In this document: positions 1 through 8,342 of the stretch, in pieces
Numbering within the stretch: position 1 is the stretch's first letter
How the letters are laid out: the number at the start of each line of letters is the position of its first letter
Origin: Streptomyces sp. Go-475
GTDB lineage: Bacteria > Actinomycetota > Actinomycetes > Streptomycetales > Streptomycetaceae
Assembly (NCBI RefSeq): GCF_003330845.1
Contig: NZ_CP026121.1
Location: forward strand, 620,001 to 684,000
Reading direction: 5' to 3'
Length of the DNA stretch: 64,000 nucleotides
Translations under genes and position numbers: made by a program
Notes under the pieces: generated by a model
What the model saw: the letters and a program-made list of their open reading frames with translations, nothing else
Database searches by the model: none
Told to the model about the DNA's origin: nothing

Positions 1-243
1 GCCACGGACTGGCGGATGCCGGACGCCGTACGGGCCCTGGCCGACGCCGGGTTCGGCGATCGGCTGCTGCTGGGCGCGGACACCACGACGGCCGCCGCCC
101 GCTCGGTGGACGGCGGCCCCGGGATGCCGTATCTGCTGCGCCGCGTGCGGCCCCGGCTCGCCCAGGCCGTGGGCGAGGACCTGGTCGAGCGCGTCCTCGT
201 GGACAATCCGGGCCGGGCGTTCGCGGTGGAGTGGCGGCGCTGA
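1..243 (+). CDS. Phosphotriesterase-family hydrolase, C-terminal fragment
   Basis: The reading frame is already open at base 1 and closes at a TGA at 241-243, so only the last 80 residues are present. The fragment carries a GADTTTAA stretch, then PYLLRRVRPRL, then VLVDNPGRAFAVEW. This is the ending seen in phosphotriesterase-like lactonases and amidohydrolases, where a metal-binding Asp after a (beta/alpha)8 strand precedes a xxDNPxRxF tail. The metal-ligand histidines would lie outside the window, so activity cannot be judged. The family hydrolyses lactones or phosphotriesters with a binuclear metal centre. It converges on the next gene with a 2-bp gap. The family call is moderately supported because of the short length. 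Confidence 0.5.
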   Translation, partial: ATDWRMPDAVRALADAGFGDRLLLGADTTTAAARSVDGGPGMPYLLRRVRPRLAQAVGEDLVERVLVDNPGRAFAVEWRR

Positions 244-245
244 CC

Positions 246-668
246 TCAGGTCGAGGCCTGGTCGCTGTCCTTCATCGCGCCCCAGCCGTGCCAGCGGTCG
301 ACCTCGACCCAGGCGCTCACCCGGGGGCGGGCGCGCTCCGGGTAGGGCTTGCCGAGGTAGTGCCGGGCGAGGCGGTCGATGTCGGCCAGGCCCTCGTCGT
401 CGTACATCTCGGTGACGCGGCCGATCAGGGTGACGTGGGTGTACCAGTCGTCGCCGGCCAGGACGGTGAGGGTGACGCGCGGGTCGCGGCGCAGGTGCTT
501 CAGGCGGACGCGGCCCGCGTCGAAGTTGACCAGCACCCGGCCGTCCTGCCACGCGTACCAGGTGGCGGTGGACACCGGCGCGCCGTCGGAGCGCACCGTG
601 GCCATCACGCACGGGTTGGGCCGGCTCAGCAGGGCGTCGGCCTCGGGCGGCAGCGGCGGCTTGGACAT
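246..668 (-). CDS. PPOX-class F420-dependent oxidoreductase
   Basis: A 140-residue single-domain split-barrel protein. The N-terminal PNPCVMATVRSDGAPVST segment and the later NFDAGRVRLKHLRRDPRVTL segment are typical of the pyridoxamine-5'-phosphate-oxidase-like family; in actinobacteria most members of this length bind F420 or FMN. The start at 668 follows an AGGAGG ribosome site. It lies 11 bp downstream of the NAD(P)-dependent reductase gene on the same strand, so the two probably share a transcript. Substrate is unknown; members reduce biliverdin, quinones or xenobiotics. Confidence 0.8.
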   Translation of the reverse strand: MSKPPLPPEADALLSRPNPCVMATVRSDGAPVSTATWYAWQDGRVLVNFDAGRVRLKHLRRDPRVTLTVLAGDDWYTHVTLIGRVTEMYDDEGLADIDRLARHYLGKPYPERARPRVSAWVEVDRWHGWGAMKDSDQAST

Positions 669-679
669 GGAGGGACCTC

Positions 680-1570
680 CTAGGAGTGGGGCTTGTCGTC
701 GAAGCTGGCGAAGTAGGCGGCGGCCATGTCCTCGTCGCCGTGGCCCTGGGCGGCGGCGCGCTCCAGTCGGGCGGCGGCGGCCTCGGCCACGTCCAGGCGG
801 ACGCCGTTCTCCGCACCGGCCCGGACGATCAGGCGGGCGTCCTTGGCGGCGGTGCTCACGGCGAACTGGGGCGGGGTGAGCCGGTCGCCGAGGACGAGGT
901 CGGACTTGGCGCGCAGATAGCCCATGTCGAGCGGGCCGCCCGCGATGAGGTCGAAGAAGCCGTGCGGGTCGACGTCCAGGGCCTCGGCCAGGGCGAGGGC
1001 CTCGCCGGCGGCGGCCGTGGCGGCGAGGACCCAGCTGTTGGCGACGAGCTTCAGGCGGGTGGCGGCGCCCGTGGCCCCGTCGTCGCCGGTCCACACGGTG
1101 CGGGCGCCGACGGCGTCGAAGACCGGCGTCACCCGGTCCCGGCCCTCGGCGGGGCCGGCCGCGAGCACGGTCAGCTGCCCGGCCTCGGCGGGCTGGCGGG
1201 TGCCCAGGACGGGGGCGTCGTAGAAGACCAGGCCGTGCTCGCGGGCGAAGGCGGCCAGGGTGCCGAGGGACTCGAGGCCGGCGGTGGTGGACTGCACCCA
1301 CGCGGTGCCGGGGCGCAGGGCCGGGGCGGCCTCGCGCATGGTGTCCAGGGCTGCCGGGCCGTCGTAGAGCATGGTCAGGACGACGTCGGCGTCCCGGACC
1401 GCCTGCGCGGGGGTCTCCGCGAGGTGCGCGCCCTCGGCGGCCAGGGGCTCCGCCTTGGCCCGGGTGCGGTTCCAGACGCGGACGGTGTGTCCGGCGCGGG
1501 CGAGGTTGCGGGCCATCGCGGCGCCCATGATGCCGGTGCCCAGGACGCTCACGGTGAGCTTGTCGGTCAT
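680..1570 (-). CDS. NAD(P)-dependent oxidoreductase, 3-hydroxyisobutyrate dehydrogenase family
   Basis: A 296-residue beta-hydroxyacid dehydrogenase. The N-terminal Rossmann fold shows VLGTGIMGAAMARNLARAGH and the NRT loop that usually selects NADPH. The family's substrate-binding stretch appears as DAPVLGTRQPAEAGQLTVL (the usual form is DAPVSGG), and the catalytic-lysine region as GAATRLKLVANSW. The later PLDMGYLRAKSD segment belongs to the all-alpha domain. The ATG at 1570 has GAGGAA upstream; an in-frame ATG further upstream is less likely. Probably co-transcribed with the PPOX gene. Function could be a glyoxylate/succinic-semialdehyde reductase or an imine-reductase-like enzyme; the family is clear, the substrate is not. 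Confidence 0.85.
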   Translation of the reverse strand: MTDKLTVSVLGTGIMGAAMARNLARAGHTVRVWNRTRAKAEPLAAEGAHLAETPAQAVRDADVVLTMLYDGPAALDTMREAAPALRPGTAWVQSTTAGLESLGTLAAFAREHGLVFYDAPVLGTRQPAEAGQLTVLAAGPAEGRDRVTPVFDAVGARTVWTGDDGATGAATRLKLVANSWVLAATAAAGEALALAEALDVDPHGFFDLIAGGPLDMGYLRAKSDLVLGDRLTPPQFAVSTAAKDARLIVRAGAENGVRLDVAEAAAARLERAAAQGHGDEDMAAAYFASFDDKPHS

Positions 1571-1662
1571 TGCGTCAACTTCCTCGGTGGTGCGGTGCGG
1601 ACGTGCTGTCTGCCGACCAGCCTGCCCGCTCAGCGGCTCGCCTGCCCGGAAGCGGCGCACGC

Positions 1663-1689
1663 AAGCCTGATACCCCTGGGGTCAGGCTT
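1663..1689 (-). terminator. Hairpin terminator after the KARI gene
   Basis: An inverted repeat (AAGCCTGA at 1663-1670, TCAGGCTT at 1682-1689) encloses a second short stem, CCCC-T-GGGG, giving about 12 paired bases with a two-base bulge. It abuts the stop codon of the ketol-acid reductoisomerase gene. No U-tract follows, as is usual in Streptomyces. Confidence 0.6.
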
Positions 1690-3161
1690 CAGGTCACCGA
1701 GATGTCCACGGACGGCCGCAGCTTCGCCGCCGCGGCCAGCGCCTCGTGCACCGGGTGGGTGGCGAAGGCCGCCACCAGCTCCGGGTCCGCCGGGGCCGCG
1801 GCCGCCGGGTAGGCGATCTGCTCGTACGCGGCCTGGAAGCGCGGACCCCAGCGACGGGCGCCGAGCCGGGCCGTGCGGGAGCAGTTGTCGACCATGTGGG
1901 CCACGTCCCGGGCGCGCATGTACGGCAGCAGGGAGTCGACGGCCTCGATGACGGACTCGTTGACGATCTCCGACCAGGGGTGGCCGCGCTCGGCGAACTC
2001 GTCGACCTGGGCGGTCATGGTGGCGACGAACACGCCCGCGGTGAACGGGTCGACGGGCAGGTCGCGGGTGCCGCGCCGGGCCCGCACCCGGTCGCTCACC
2101 GACCACATCGGCGAGCCGTCGATCACGCTCATCTCCCGTGCGCCGAGCCGCTGTTCGGCGAGGATCACGCTGCGCAGTTCGGTGCCGTCGGCGACCTCGT
2201 CGTAGATCTCCGCGACGATCTCACGCGCGGGGGCGTACGTCGCCGTGTACGCCCGGTCGAAGACGTCCCGCCCGGCGGTGTCGAGGTGCTCGCGGACGGC
2301 CCGCAGCCCGGCCCGCGAGATGGTGCGGGCGATCGGGCCGGTGACGTTCTCACAGGACCGTTCGTACGCCGTGACCTCGTCGTCGCCGGCCAGGCGGTAC
2401 CGGGTGTACAGGCTCTCGACGATGCCGTGGACGGCGCCGAGCAGGATGGCGCGTTCGCCGACGATGTCCGAGCGGTACTCGCTGTCGAGGGTGGTGCGGA
2501 AGGTGTACGGCGAGCCGAGCGCCACGGACCAGCCGAGGGCCAGGTCGACGGCCCGTCCGTCCGGGTCGGCGTGCACGGCGAAACTGGCGTTGATCCCGGC
2601 GCCGTTGACGTGCGCGCCCTGCTGGTAGAGCCGCCGCACGGAGTCGCCCATGCCCTTGGGACACACGGCGATCACCCCGTGCCCGGGCGGGAACTCCCCG
2701 CCGGTCTCCCGGAGATGGCCGAGCAGGAAGCCGTGCGAGAGACCGATGACGGCGCCCGGCTTCAGGGCCGCGAAGATCTCCTGGTGGTGCGCGGCGAGCG
2801 CGGCGTCGGCGATCAGCAGGATCACCAGGTCGCTGTCGGCGGCGACCGTGAGCCAGTCGCCGAGCGTGCCCGCCTCCTCGGTGAAGCCGTGGGCTCGGGC
2901 GTCGGCGCGGGAGCCGGAGCCGGGGCGCAGCCCGACCGCCACCCGGATGTCCGTGCCCGCGAGGGAGTCGCGGAGGTTGAGGGCCTGCGCCCGCCCCTGG
3001 GGTCCCCAGCCGAGGACGCCGACGCGCCGGACGCCGGCGAAGGCCCGCGGGAGGAGCGGGAAGAGGTGCCGCCCGCCGGGCAGGACGGTCTCGGTGCCGC
3101 CCGGCACGTCCATGGTGTCGAGCGGGAAGACGCGGGAGGTGTACGTGCTCGTCGAGGTCAT
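1689..3161 (-). CDS. ilvC: Ketol-acid reductoisomerase, long plant-type
   Basis: 490 residues, the length of a class II (long) KARI, which rearranges and reduces acetohydroxy acids with NADPH and Mg2+ in branched-chain amino acid synthesis. Visible are the nucleotide-binding GVLGWGPQGRAQALNLRDSL, IGLSHGFLLGHL, VIAVCPKGMG, the metal-ligand region SDIVGERAILLGAVHGIVE, NESVIEAVDSLLPYMRAR and MVDNCSRTARLG. The wording of these blocks and the LRPSVDISVT end match plant chloroplast KARI much more closely than the E. coli long form. Streptomyces normally carries a short class I IlvC for bulk synthesis, so this is probably a second, specialised copy. It is divergent from an IlvY-like LysR gene with 83 bp between, echoing the ilvY-ilvC arrangement. 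Start ATG at 3161. Confidence 0.88.
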   Translation of the reverse strand: MTSTSTYTSRVFPLDTMDVPGGTETVLPGGRHLFPLLPRAFAGVRRVGVLGWGPQGRAQALNLRDSLAGTDIRVAVGLRPGSGSRADARAHGFTEEAGTLGDWLTVAADSDLVILLIADAALAAHHQEIFAALKPGAVIGLSHGFLLGHLRETGGEFPPGHGVIAVCPKGMGDSVRRLYQQGAHVNGAGINASFAVHADPDGRAVDLALGWSVALGSPYTFRTTLDSEYRSDIVGERAILLGAVHGIVESLYTRYRLAGDDEVTAYERSCENVTGPIARTISRAGLRAVREHLDTAGRDVFDRAYTATYAPAREIVAEIYDEVADGTELRSVILAEQRLGAREMSVIDGSPMWSVSDRVRARRGTRDLPVDPFTAGVFVATMTAQVDEFAERGHPWSEIVNESVIEAVDSLLPYMRARDVAHMVDNCSRTARLGARRWGPRFQAAYEQIAYPAAAAPADPELVAAFATHPVHEALAAAAKLRPSVDISVT

Positions 3162-3187
3162 GGTCGAGTTGTAGGCTCGCCCGGAGC

Positions 3188-3204
3188 GTTGCGGCAAGCG
3201 CAAC
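3188..3204. promoter_or_regulatory. LysR-type operator between ilvC-like and regulator genes
   Basis: GTTGC-N7-GCAAC lies in the 83-bp divergent intergenic region. The T-N11-A palindrome is the LysR-family box, placed where an IlvY-like regulator would control both itself and the reductoisomerase. Inferred from sequence only. Confidence 0.55.
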
Positions 3205-3244
3205 TTGTGCAGCGCACTGTTGCGGAAAACGAAAGGGCCAGGTC

Positions 3245-4096
3245 GTGCGGGACGATCATCGGGAGCTGCGGCTGTTCCTGCATCTGGCGCAGACGCTCAA
3301 CTTCGGCCGGACGAGCCTGGATTGCCACGTCAGCCCGGCCACGCTGACCCGGACCGTGCAGCGGCTGGAGGCGGACCTCGGGCACCGGCTCTTCGACCGG
3401 GGTCCGCGCGGGGTGTCGCTCACGGCGGAGGGGCACCGCTTCCGTGAATACGCCGTGCGGGCCCTGGAGTTGTGGCGCGCCTACCGCGAGGAGCATCCCG
3501 ATCCGGCGCTGCTCACCGGCCGGCTGGCCGTGTTCGCCACGGTGACGGCGTGTCAGGCGCTGCTGCCGGACCTGCTGGCGCCGTTCCGTGCCGCGCATCC
3601 GCAGGTGCGGCTCGATCTGCGCACGGGTGACGCGGCGGCGGCGCTGGCCCGGCTGGACGAGGGCGAGGTCGACGCGGCGGTGGCGGGCATCCCGCCGCGG
3701 CTGCCGGAACCCCTGGTGAGCCGCACGGTCGCGGTCACGGAGCTGGTCCTGGTGACGGCCCGGGACCGTCCCGATCCCGGGCTCGACGGCCCGTTCGTGC
3801 TCCCCCAGCGCGGCCTGGTCCGCGACGCGGCCGACCGCTGGTTCCGCGGCCGGGGCGCGGTCCCCGACGTGGCCTGTGAACCGGACGGCCACGAAGGGCT
3901 GTTGACCCTGGTCGCGCTGGGCTGCGGCACGGGTGTGGTCCCCCGCCTGGTGCTGGAGCACAGCGCCGTCCGGGAGCGGCTCGAGGTGCTGCCGGCCGAG
4001 CCGGCGCCGGAGCCATTCCCGATCGGGCTGTGCGTCCGGCGGGCCGATCTGCGGCGGCCGGTGGTGGCGGCGCTGTGGAGTCTGACCGGGGGATGA
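3245..4096 (+). CDS. LysR-family regulator, IlvY-like
   Basis: 283 residues. The N-terminal winged helix-turn-helix ELRLFLHLAQTLNFGRTS followed by HVSPATLTRTVQRLEADLGHRLFDR is close in wording to E. coli IlvY, which activates ilvC in response to acetohydroxy acids. The remainder is a LysR effector-binding domain. The GTG start at 3245 follows AGGG. Its divergent partner is a KARI gene, so control of that gene by the KARI substrate is the natural inference. The gene ends 4 bp short of the CTAG where an insertion sequence sits, so it is intact. Confidence 0.82.
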   Translation: MRDDHRELRLFLHLAQTLNFGRTSLDCHVSPATLTRTVQRLEADLGHRLFDRGPRGVSLTAEGHRFREYAVRALELWRAYREEHPDPALLTGRLAVFATVTACQALLPDLLAPFRAAHPQVRLDLRTGDAAAALARLDEGEVDAAVAGIPPRLPEPLVSRTVAVTELVLVTARDRPDPGLDGPFVLPQRGLVRDAADRWFRGRGAVPDVACEPDGHEGLLTLVALGCGTGVVPRLVLEHSAVRERLEVLPAEPAPEPFPIGLCVRRADLRRPVVAALWSLTGG

Positions 4097-4102
4097 GGCC
4101 CC

Positions 4103-5229
4103 TAGTGACCTGAGTCAGAGATTCGTCGTTAGTCGGGTATGAGTCGTCCGGGTCCGAAGATTCCGCCGTTGTCGGTCACTGATGCCCAACGGGCGGTGCT
4201 GGAGGGCTGGTTACGTCGCCGTACGACGGCTCAGGCTCTGGCCCAGCGGTCGGGGATCGTGCTGGAGTGCGCCGAGGGCCACTCGATCATGGAGGTGTCC
4301 CGCCGGTTGCGGATCACTCCGGACACGGTCCGCACCTGGCGGCGCCGGTTTCTCGAACGCGGCCTGGACGGCTTGTGCGACGATCCGCGGCCCGGTGTCC
4401 CCCGGAAGATCACCGACGCCGACGTCGAGCGGGTCATCGTCAAGACGCTCGAGGAGACACCGAGGAACGCCACCCACTGGTCGACCAGGTCGATGGCTGC
4501 GGCCACGGGAATGTCGCAGTCGACGGTCTCGCGGATCTGGCGGGCGTTCGCCCTGGCCCCGCACCGGTCACAGACGTTCAAGCTGTCCACCGACCCGCTG
4601 TTCATCGACAAGGTCCGCGACGTCGTCGGCCTCTATCTCGATCCGCCGGAGAAGGCCCTCGTGCTCTGCGTGGACGAGAAGTCCCAGATCCAGGCCCTGG
4701 ACCGTTCCCAGCCAGTTCTGCCGATGGTGCCCGGTGTTCCCGAACGCCGCAGCCACGACTACGTCCGGGCCGGCACCACAACCCTCTTCGCCGCCCTCGA
4801 GGTGGCCAGCGGCAAGGTCATCGGCTCCCTTCACCGCCGTCACCGGGCGGCGGAGTTCAAGAAGTTCCTCACGAAGCTGGACAAGGAAGTCCCGGCCGAC
4901 CTGCAGGTTCATCTGATCCTGGACAACTACGCGACCCACAAGACGCCCGACATCAAGCGGTGGCTGCTCGCCCACCCACGCTTCCACCTGCACTTCACGC
5001 CGACGAGCGCGTCCTGGCTGAACCTGGTCGAGCGGTGGTTCGCCGAGCTGACCCAGAAGAAGCTCAAGCGCGGCGTCCACCGCTCCGTCCAAGCCCTCGA
5101 ACGCGACATCCGGGCCTGGCTCGCCGACTGGAACGAACACCCCAGACCCTTCATCTGGACGAAGACAGCCGACGAGATCCTCGACAAAGTCGCCGCCTAC
5201 TGCCGACGAATCTCTGACTCAGATCACTA
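4103..5229 (+). mobile_element. IS630-family insertion sequence
   Basis: The element is bounded by 24-bp terminal inverted repeats (4105-4128 and 5204-5227, one mismatch) and by a TA dinucleotide on each side (4103-4104 and 5228-5229). The outer bases complete CTAG at both ends, the known target of IS630 elements, which duplicate TA. One transposase gene fills nearly the whole element. Removing the element and one TA restores a CTAG directly between two convergent genes, so the insertion is clean and neither neighbour is broken. Confidence 0.9.
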
Positions 5230-5230
5230 G
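4139..5230 (+). CDS. IS630-family transposase
   Basis: 363 residues. An N-terminal helix-turn-helix region (SIMEVSRRLRITPDTVRTWRRRF) is followed by a DDE catalytic core. Catalytic residues read as D179 in LCVDEKSQ, D262 in ILDNYATHK and E298 in NLVERWF, a DD35E spacing. It cuts and joins the ends of the surrounding element. Codon 25 is TTA, so translation may depend on the rare leucyl tRNA encoded by bldA. The stop codon TAG lies at the element boundary: the TA belongs to the duplicated target and the G to the flanking CTAG. The gene looks intact. Confidence 0.92.
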   Translation: MSRPGPKIPPLSVTDAQRAVLEGWLRRRTTAQALAQRSGIVLECAEGHSIMEVSRRLRITPDTVRTWRRRFLERGLDGLCDDPRPGVPRKITDADVERVIVKTLEETPRNATHWSTRSMAAATGMSQSTVSRIWRAFALAPHRSQTFKLSTDPLFIDKVRDVVGLYLDPPEKALVLCVDEKSQIQALDRSQPVLPMVPGVPERRSHDYVRAGTTTLFAALEVASGKVIGSLHRRHRAAEFKKFLTKLDKEVPADLQVHLILDNYATHKTPDIKRWLLAHPRFHLHFTPTSASWLNLVERWFAELTQKKLKRGVHRSVQALERDIRAWLADWNEHPRPFIWTKTADEILDKVAAYCRRISDSDH

Positions 5231-6465
5231 GTGAGCGCTCCCAGCGGATCGTCCAGCACCGGCTGCCAGGCCAGTTCGGCGGCGCCGACCAGGCTGTTGT
5301 GGTCGAGTGTGCACGGCAGGATCGGCACGCCGCCGCTCTGTCCCCACAGGCTGCGGTCGGCGACGACCGCGCGGAGGCGGCCCGGGTCGGCGTCCAGCAG
5401 TGTGCGGTGCAGGCCGCCGAGGATGATCCGGTCCGGGTTGAGGATGTTGACCAGGCCGGCGAGTCCGAGGCCGAGCCGGTCGATGAGGGCCTCGGTGGCG
5501 GCGCGGACGCCCGGGTCGTCGTAGTGGTGGCGGATCAGGTCGATGGCCTGCTGGAGCAGGGACACCTCGGGGCCGGGCTCGCGTCCCGCCTCCGTCAGGA
5601 AGGCCAGCGGGTCGGTCTCCACGTCGAGGCAGCCGCGGCTGCCGCAGTGGCAGGGGCGGCCCTCGGGGTGCACGGTGAGGTGGCCGACCTCCAGGGCGAG
5701 GCCCGAACTGCCCCGGTGCAGGCGGCCGTCGAGGACGAGCGCGCCGCCGACGCCCCGGTGGCCGGTGGCCACGCACAGCAGGTCGCGGGCGCCGCGTCCG
5801 GCGCCGTGCCGGTGCTCGGCGAGCGCGGCGAGGTTCACGTCGTTGGCGGCGAACGCCGGTCCGTCGAGGCCGGCCGCGCGCACCTGCTCGGCGAAGATGT
5901 CCCGCACGGGCGCGCCCGCGGGCCACGCCAGGTGCAGCGGGTTGAGCGCCAGGCCCTCGGGTTCGGCGACCGCGGACGGCACGGCGAGTCCCGCGCCGAC
6001 GCACCGCCGCCCGGTCTCCCGCAGCAGCTCGGCGCCCGCCCTGACGACGGAGGCGAGCACCTTGGCCGGGTCGGCGTCGATGATCTCGCAGCCGGGCGTG
6101 GTGGCGACGATCCGGCCGCCGAGACCGACCAGCGCCGCCCGGAACCCGTCGGCGTGGACCTGCGCGGCGAGGGCGACGGGCCCGCCTTCGGCGACGGACA
6201 GCTTGTGCGAGGGCCGGCCCTGCGAGCCGGCCGCCGCGCCGGGCCGGGCGTCGACCCGGATCAGCCCGAGCGCCTCCAGTTCGGCGGCGACCGCGCCGGC
6301 CGTCGCCCGCGTCACGCCGAGCTCGGCGGTGAGCACGGCCCGGGTCGGGGCGCGTCCGGTGTGCACGAGCTCCAGCGCGGGTCCGAGGGCTCCGCGTCCC
6401 CGGTCCAGCCGCGTCCTCGAGGTGCTCCCATCCCCCGCCGGCCGGGGGTCCGCCTTCCCGCTCAT
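5227..6465 (-). CDS. ROK-family transcriptional regulator
   Basis: 412 residues. An N-terminal winged helix-turn-helix (about 25-90; RAVLTAELGVTRATAGAVAAELE) is joined to a ROK sugar-kinase-like domain. The zinc motif reads CHCGSRGCLD, preceded by GHLTVHPEGRP; ASNDVN-type substrate contacts appear as FAANDVNLAAL. ROK regulators of this build (XylR/NagC-like) repress sugar genes and release DNA on sugar binding. The stop codon overlaps the CTAG target of the IS630 element and was re-formed by the insertion. No sugar genes adjoin, so the regulon is unknown. Confidence 0.85.
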   Translation of the reverse strand: MSGKADPRPAGDGSTSRTRLDRGRGALGPALELVHTGRAPTRAVLTAELGVTRATAGAVAAELEALGLIRVDARPGAAAGSQGRPSHKLSVAEGGPVALAAQVHADGFRAALVGLGGRIVATTPGCEIIDADPAKVLASVVRAGAELLRETGRRCVGAGLAVPSAVAEPEGLALNPLHLAWPAGAPVRDIFAEQVRAAGLDGPAFAANDVNLAALAEHRHGAGRGARDLLCVATGHRGVGGALVLDGRLHRGSSGLALEVGHLTVHPEGRPCHCGSRGCLDVETDPLAFLTEAGREPGPEVSLLQQAIDLIRHHYDDPGVRAATEALIDRLGLGLAGLVNILNPDRIILGGLHRTLLDADPGRLRAVVADRSLWGQSGGVPILPCTLDHNSLVGAAELAWQPVLDDPLGALT

Positions 6466-6501
6466 GAGGGCGAGTCTCCCATGATCCGCCGGAGCGGCGG
6501 C

Positions 6502-7143
6502 CTACCGGCCGCTGACCCGGAGCGTGATGTTGAGCCGTCCGGTGAGGCCCAGCCCGGGCGGTACCGTGCCCGCGCGCACCCGGGGAACGCCGTGGTAGGC
6601 GAGCCGGGACGGGCCGCCGAAGACGAACAGGTCGCCGCTGCGCAGCTCGACGTCGGTCCAGGGCCGGGTGCGGGTCTCGGTGTTGCCGAAGCGGAAGACG
6701 CAGGTGTCGCCGAGGCTCAGTGACACCACGGGCGCGTCCGACTCCTCGTCGCTGTCGCGGTGCATGCCCATGCGGGCGTCGGCGTCGTAGAAGTTGATCA
6801 GTGCGATGTCGTAGGCGGGTGCCGGGCCCCCTAGGGTGTCCCGCACGGCCCGGCGGCCCAGGTCGCCCAGCCACTCCGGGAAGGGCTTGACCGGGGCGCC
6901 GTCCCCGTCGGTGACCGTGCGGGCGTAGCCGTAGGGGTACCAGTGCCAGCCGAGGCACACCTGGCGGGCGGTCATGGTGCCGCCGCCGGGGGTGCGGACC
7001 GTGCGCAGTCCGGCGGGCGGCCGGGCCCAGGCGCGGCAGGCGTCGAGCAGGGCCCGCTGCTCCTCGGCGTCCAGCCAGCCCGGCGCGTGCACCGCGCCGG
7101 GCGCGACCTGGGTACGGGCCCTGGGGAACAGCTCGCCGTCCAT
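6502..7143 (-). CDS. alkB: AlkB-like 2-oxoglutarate/Fe(II) dioxygenase
   Basis: About 213 residues. The Fe(II) ligands read as H-x-D in GMHRDSDEE and H in LAYHGVPR; the 2-oxoglutarate arginine pair lies in RLNITLRVSGR. INFYDADARMGMH is the standard AlkB block. The family repairs N-alkylated DNA or RNA bases by oxidative demethylation. The start is uncertain: 7143 (MDGELFPR) and 7152 (MGGMDG) are both possible, neither with a well-spaced ribosome site. The gene is divergent from rlmG over about 50 bp. Confidence 0.85.
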   Translation of the reverse strand: MDGELFPRARTQVAPGAVHAPGWLDAEEQRALLDACRAWARPPAGLRTVRTPGGGTMTARQVCLGWHWYPYGYARTVTDGDGAPVKPFPEWLGDLGRRAVRDTLGGPAPAYDIALINFYDADARMGMHRDSDEESDAPVVSLSLGDTCVFRFGNTETRTRPWTDVELRSGDLFVFGGPSRLAYHGVPRVRAGTVPPGLGLTGRLNITLRVSGR

Positions 7144-7199
7144 GCCTCCCATCCTGCCCGACCGGGGCTGAGCTGCGGCTCGGCTAGCCTGGACGCACG

Positions 7200-8342
7200 A
7201 TGAACGACCGTATGACGACGCCGTGGGGCGCGCTCGCGCTGACCCGTTTCCCCGAGGACCCGCGCGACCGGCTGCGTGCCTGGGACGCCTCCGACGAGTA
7301 CCTGCTGAGGCATCTGGCCGAGGAGGACGTCCCGCTGTCGGGCACGGTCGTGGTGGTCGGGGACCGCTGGGGGGCGCTCGTCACGGCGCTCGCGGCGCAC
7401 CGGCCGGTGCAGATCACCGACTCGTACCTGGCGCAGGAGGCGACGCGCGCGAACCTCGCGCGGGCCGGTGCCGAGCCCGGCGCGGTGCGGCTGCTCACCA
7501 CCCAGGACCCGCCGCCGGAGCGGGTCGACGTGCTGCTGGTGCGGGTGCCGAAGAGCCTGGCGCTGCTGGAGGACCAGTTGCTGCGGCTGGCCCCGGCCGT
7601 GCACGCGGGGACGGTCGTCGTCGGCACGGGCATGGTGAAGGAGATCCACACCTCGACGCTCCGGCTGTTCGAGCGGATCCTCGGCCCGACGCGCACCTCG
7701 CTCGCCGAGAAGAAGGCCCGGCTGATCTTCTGCACGCCGGACCCCGCGCTGGACCGGCCCGCCAGCCCGTGGCCGTACGTCTACACGCTCCCGGACGGCA
7801 TCGGCCCGGCCTCGGGACGCACCGTCGTCAACCACGCGGGGGTGTTCTGCGCCGACCGGCTCGACATCGGCACGCGTTTCTTCCTCCGGCACCTGCCGGA
7901 CGGCCGGGGCGGCCGGGTGGTGGATGTGGGGTGCGGCAACGGCGTGGTCGGTACGGCGGTGGCGCTGGCCGACCCGTCGGCCGAGGTGCTGTTCGTGGAC
8001 GAGTCGTTCCAGGCCGTGGCCTCGGCGGAGGCTACGTACAAGGCGAACGGTGTGCCGGGGCACGCGGAGTTCCGGGTCGGCGACGGGCTGGCGGGCGTGC
8101 CGGCGGGCAGTGTCGACCTGGTCCTCAACAACCCGCCGTTCCACGCCCACCAGGCGACGACGGACGCCACGGCCTGGCGGATGTTCACCGGGGCGCGGCG
8201 CGCGCTGCGGCCGGGCGGTGAGCTGTGGGTGATCGGCAACCGGCACCTGGGCTACCACGTGAAGCTGCGCAAGGTCTTCGGCAACAGCCGGCTGGTCGCG
8301 AGCGACCCGAAGTTCGTGGTGCTGAAGGCGGTCAAGCGGTAG
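7200..8342 (+). CDS. rlmG: 23S rRNA (guanine-N2) methyltransferase RlmG-like
   Basis: 380 residues, the usual RlmG/RsmC-type length with two related methyltransferase domains. The C-terminal catalytic half has the SAM-binding VVDVGCGNGVVGTAVAL, the acidic VDES, and the NPPFH motif of N2-guanine methyltransferases; the N-terminal half is degenerate. RlmG methylates one guanine of 23S rRNA near the peptidyl-transferase domain. The 3' end overlaps the convergent aldolase gene by 11 bp. Assignment to RlmG rather than the 16S enzyme RsmC rests on overall resemblance. Confidence 0.78.
   Translation: MNDRMTTPWGALALTRFPEDPRDRLRAWDASDEYLLRHLAEEDVPLSGTVVVVGDRWGALVTALAAHRPVQITDSYLAQEATRANLARAGAEPGAVRLLTTQDPPPERVDVLLVRVPKSLALLEDQLLRLAPAVHAGTVVVGTGMVKEIHTSTLRLFERILGPTRTSLAEKKARLIFCTPDPALDRPASPWPYVYTLPDGIGPASGRTVVNHAGVFCADRLDIGTRFFLRHLPDGRGGRVVDVGCGNGVVGTAVALADPSAEVLFVDESFQAVASAEATYKANGVPGHAEFRVGDGLAGVPAGSVDLVLNNPPFHAHQATTDATAWRMFTGARRALRPGGELWVIGNRHLGYHVKLRKVFGNSRLVASDPKFVVLKAVKR

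Noticed and set aside
1668..1684. Third-party CsoR-like site (TGATACCCCTGGGGTCA)
   Set aside because: The bases are the inner part of a longer hairpin that directly follows the KARI stop codon, and no copper gene is near; a terminator explains it better.
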